This document shows positions 62,763-64,000 of a stretch of DNA of 64,000 nt, piece by piece. How positions within the stretch are numbered: position 1 is the first letter of the stretch; each line of letters begins with the position of its first letter. The translations under genes were made by a program, and so were the position numbers. The notes below the pieces were generated by a model that searched no databases, was not told where the DNA came from, and saw only the letters and a program-made list of their open reading frames with translations. Origin of the DNA: Tetradesmus obliquus (Eukaryota > Chlorophyta > Chlorophyceae > Sphaeropleales > Scenedesmaceae); assembly GCA_030272155.1 (NCBI GenBank), contig CP126194.1, positions 6,501,501 to 6,565,500 of the forward strand, in the 5' to 3' direction.

Positions 62763-64000
62763 ATGTTTGGGCTTGTATCTGGAAGCACAGCAGGTACAAC
62801 AACAGCAGCAGGAGCAGCAGCAGCAGCAGTGCCTGCTGATATACAGCTGGAATGGTTCGACCTGCGCAAGAAGGCCTTGCAGCTGCTCGATGAAGGCATA
62901 TGTGCTGTAGATGCTGCAGATCAAGGTGAGCACACCGGGACACCACCACCACCTCAGCGCCCTTACAACAGCACACTGGTTCCGCATGTGTGCAGCTCCT
63001 GCAGGGGCTTGACTTGCAGCTGCTGAAGCTTGCTTGCGTGACTTCTCCTGTCACTAAGGCATCTAATTGCTGCACCTGCACCTCCTGTTGCTGCTGCTGC
63101 AGATCTGCGGCGCTGGGACGACATCGTGCTGCGTTTCAGGAAGCTGCGGGAGGCCCTCACAGCAGCAGCAGCAGCACCAGCAGAGCTGCGCTGCGAGGTA
63201 TGATACAGCGCCTCCCTGCTGGCTTGCCAGCTGCCACCTTGTCACTTGTTTACTGGCGCAGCACAGTCCTGAAACCCTTTTCTCAACTCCTACAAGCAAG
63301 GGCATGGGTGCAAACAAAATATCGTCGTGCTTGGAGTAGTAGTTGGGGGAAAATTTTGCGCTGCGTTGTCAGGTATGGTACACCACCACCCTGCCAGACG
63401 GCCAGCTAATCAAGTGTAGGAGCCAGCTGGCACCTTGTCTTTTGAACTGAGGTTGATGTTCAGGCCCATGCTTGCTGGCGCAGCACAGTTCATCACCCCT
63501 TCATAGATGGCTTCTACATGCAGAGGGTCGAACATGTTGCGCCTCGCTGCTCTGCATTGCTGCTTGTGCTGCTGCAGATGTATGAGCTGTCAGCAGTGGT
63601 GTGTGCGGCAGCACGCAACCTGGCAGAGCTGCTCAAATGGTGAGGTGCTCTGTATTGAGGCTGCACACAGTGATACGGCCCTCACTGCCAGAGCAACAAG
63701 CCGTTGAAAAGCTGCCGCTGCTGCATCCCCGGCATGTGTCTGGATTTCTGCAGCTCAGCAGTTGCTCATTTGATTGCTGAAGCGCCAATGACATGTGTCC
63801 TAGCCATGGGTTGACGCGCAGCCAGCAATCGGCAATTTGTTATGTGAAGCTGCGCATGTTGACACATCAAAGTGCTGTGAGGTCGCTGACTCTGCATGTC
63901 GCTGTGTTGCACAACCTACTCTGCTGCTGCTGCTGCTGCAGTCTGCAGCAGCTCGTGAACAGCATCTACCCAGCACAGCGGGCAGCAGCACAGTCAGCAG
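62763..64000 (+). CDS. Unrecognised helical protein, 5' part (partial)
   Basis: Exons 62763-62925, 63103-63197, 63578-63639 and 63942->64000, with phases closing and each intron ending in (CTG)n-CAG. The product begins with an Ala/Thr-rich stretch and then DIQLEWFDLRKKALQLLDEG, DLRRWDDIVLRFRKLREAL, YELSAVVCAAARNLAELL, LQQLVNSIYPAQ. The heptad-like Leu spacing suggests helical hairpins, as in PCI/SAC3-type scaffolds, but I cannot assign a family. The rest lies beyond the window. Confidence 0.55.

Overview
The window is nuclear DNA of a green alga, most likely a chlorophycean (Sphaeropleales/Chlamydomonadales type). The signs are intron-dense genes with GT-AG introns, heavy CAG/CTG triplet tracts read as poly-Ala, poly-Gln or poly-Ser, intron 3' ends made of (CTG)n followed by CAG, plastid-targeted proteins (a DEG1-like protease, a DUF2358 protein, a CIA30-containing dehydrogenase-like protein), a mitochondrial HslV, and histone genes ending in a conserved 3' hairpin. 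The genus cannot be fixed from sequence alone.

Layout: 1-6623 (+) 3' part of the RNA polymerase III second-largest subunit (RPC2); 7654-9234 (+) plastid DUF2358/NTF2-like protein; 9485-9874 (-) histone H2A; 11066-18050 a 7-kb satellite of about 24 monomers of 278 or 282 bp; 18726-22667 (+) a nuclear-looking protein with RRSxRLA repeats, not recognised; 23488-25838 a histone cluster (H2B +, H3 -, H4 +) in which every gene carries a short insertion; 26437-27722 (-) ERV1/ALR sulfhydryl oxidase, divergent from 28134-30510 (+) mitochondrial HslV; 32271-37224 (-) SET-domain methyltransferase with two GATA-like fingers; 39007-43918 (+) DEG1-like protease; 44937-52480 (-) Rossmann/CIA30 protein; 53095-58470 two F-box/LRR gene copies in a segmental duplication, one broken by a small inversion; 59045-61604 (-) secreted Pro/Gly/Tyr-rich protein; 62763-end (+) the start of an unrecognised gene.

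The most striking signal is not a gene family. In at least six unrelated genes, short segments of about 60-240 bp that span an exon edge and its splice site are tandemly duplicated into the adjoining intron, in 2 to 8 copies, usually keeping the coding sense and the GT or AG. Exon assignments here use the copy that continues into the full exon; with that rule reading phase closes across RPC2, DUF2358, HslV, SET, the CIA30 gene, F-box/LRR copy 2 and the secreted protein. DEG1 and the RRSxRLA gene each need one 1-nt correction.

Five coding frames are broken by small insertions (H2B, H3, H4, DEG1, the RRSxRLA gene). Whether these are real lesions or consensus errors cannot be decided here; the 7-base insertion in H4 is part of a perfect inverted repeat and is the least like a simple sequencing error.
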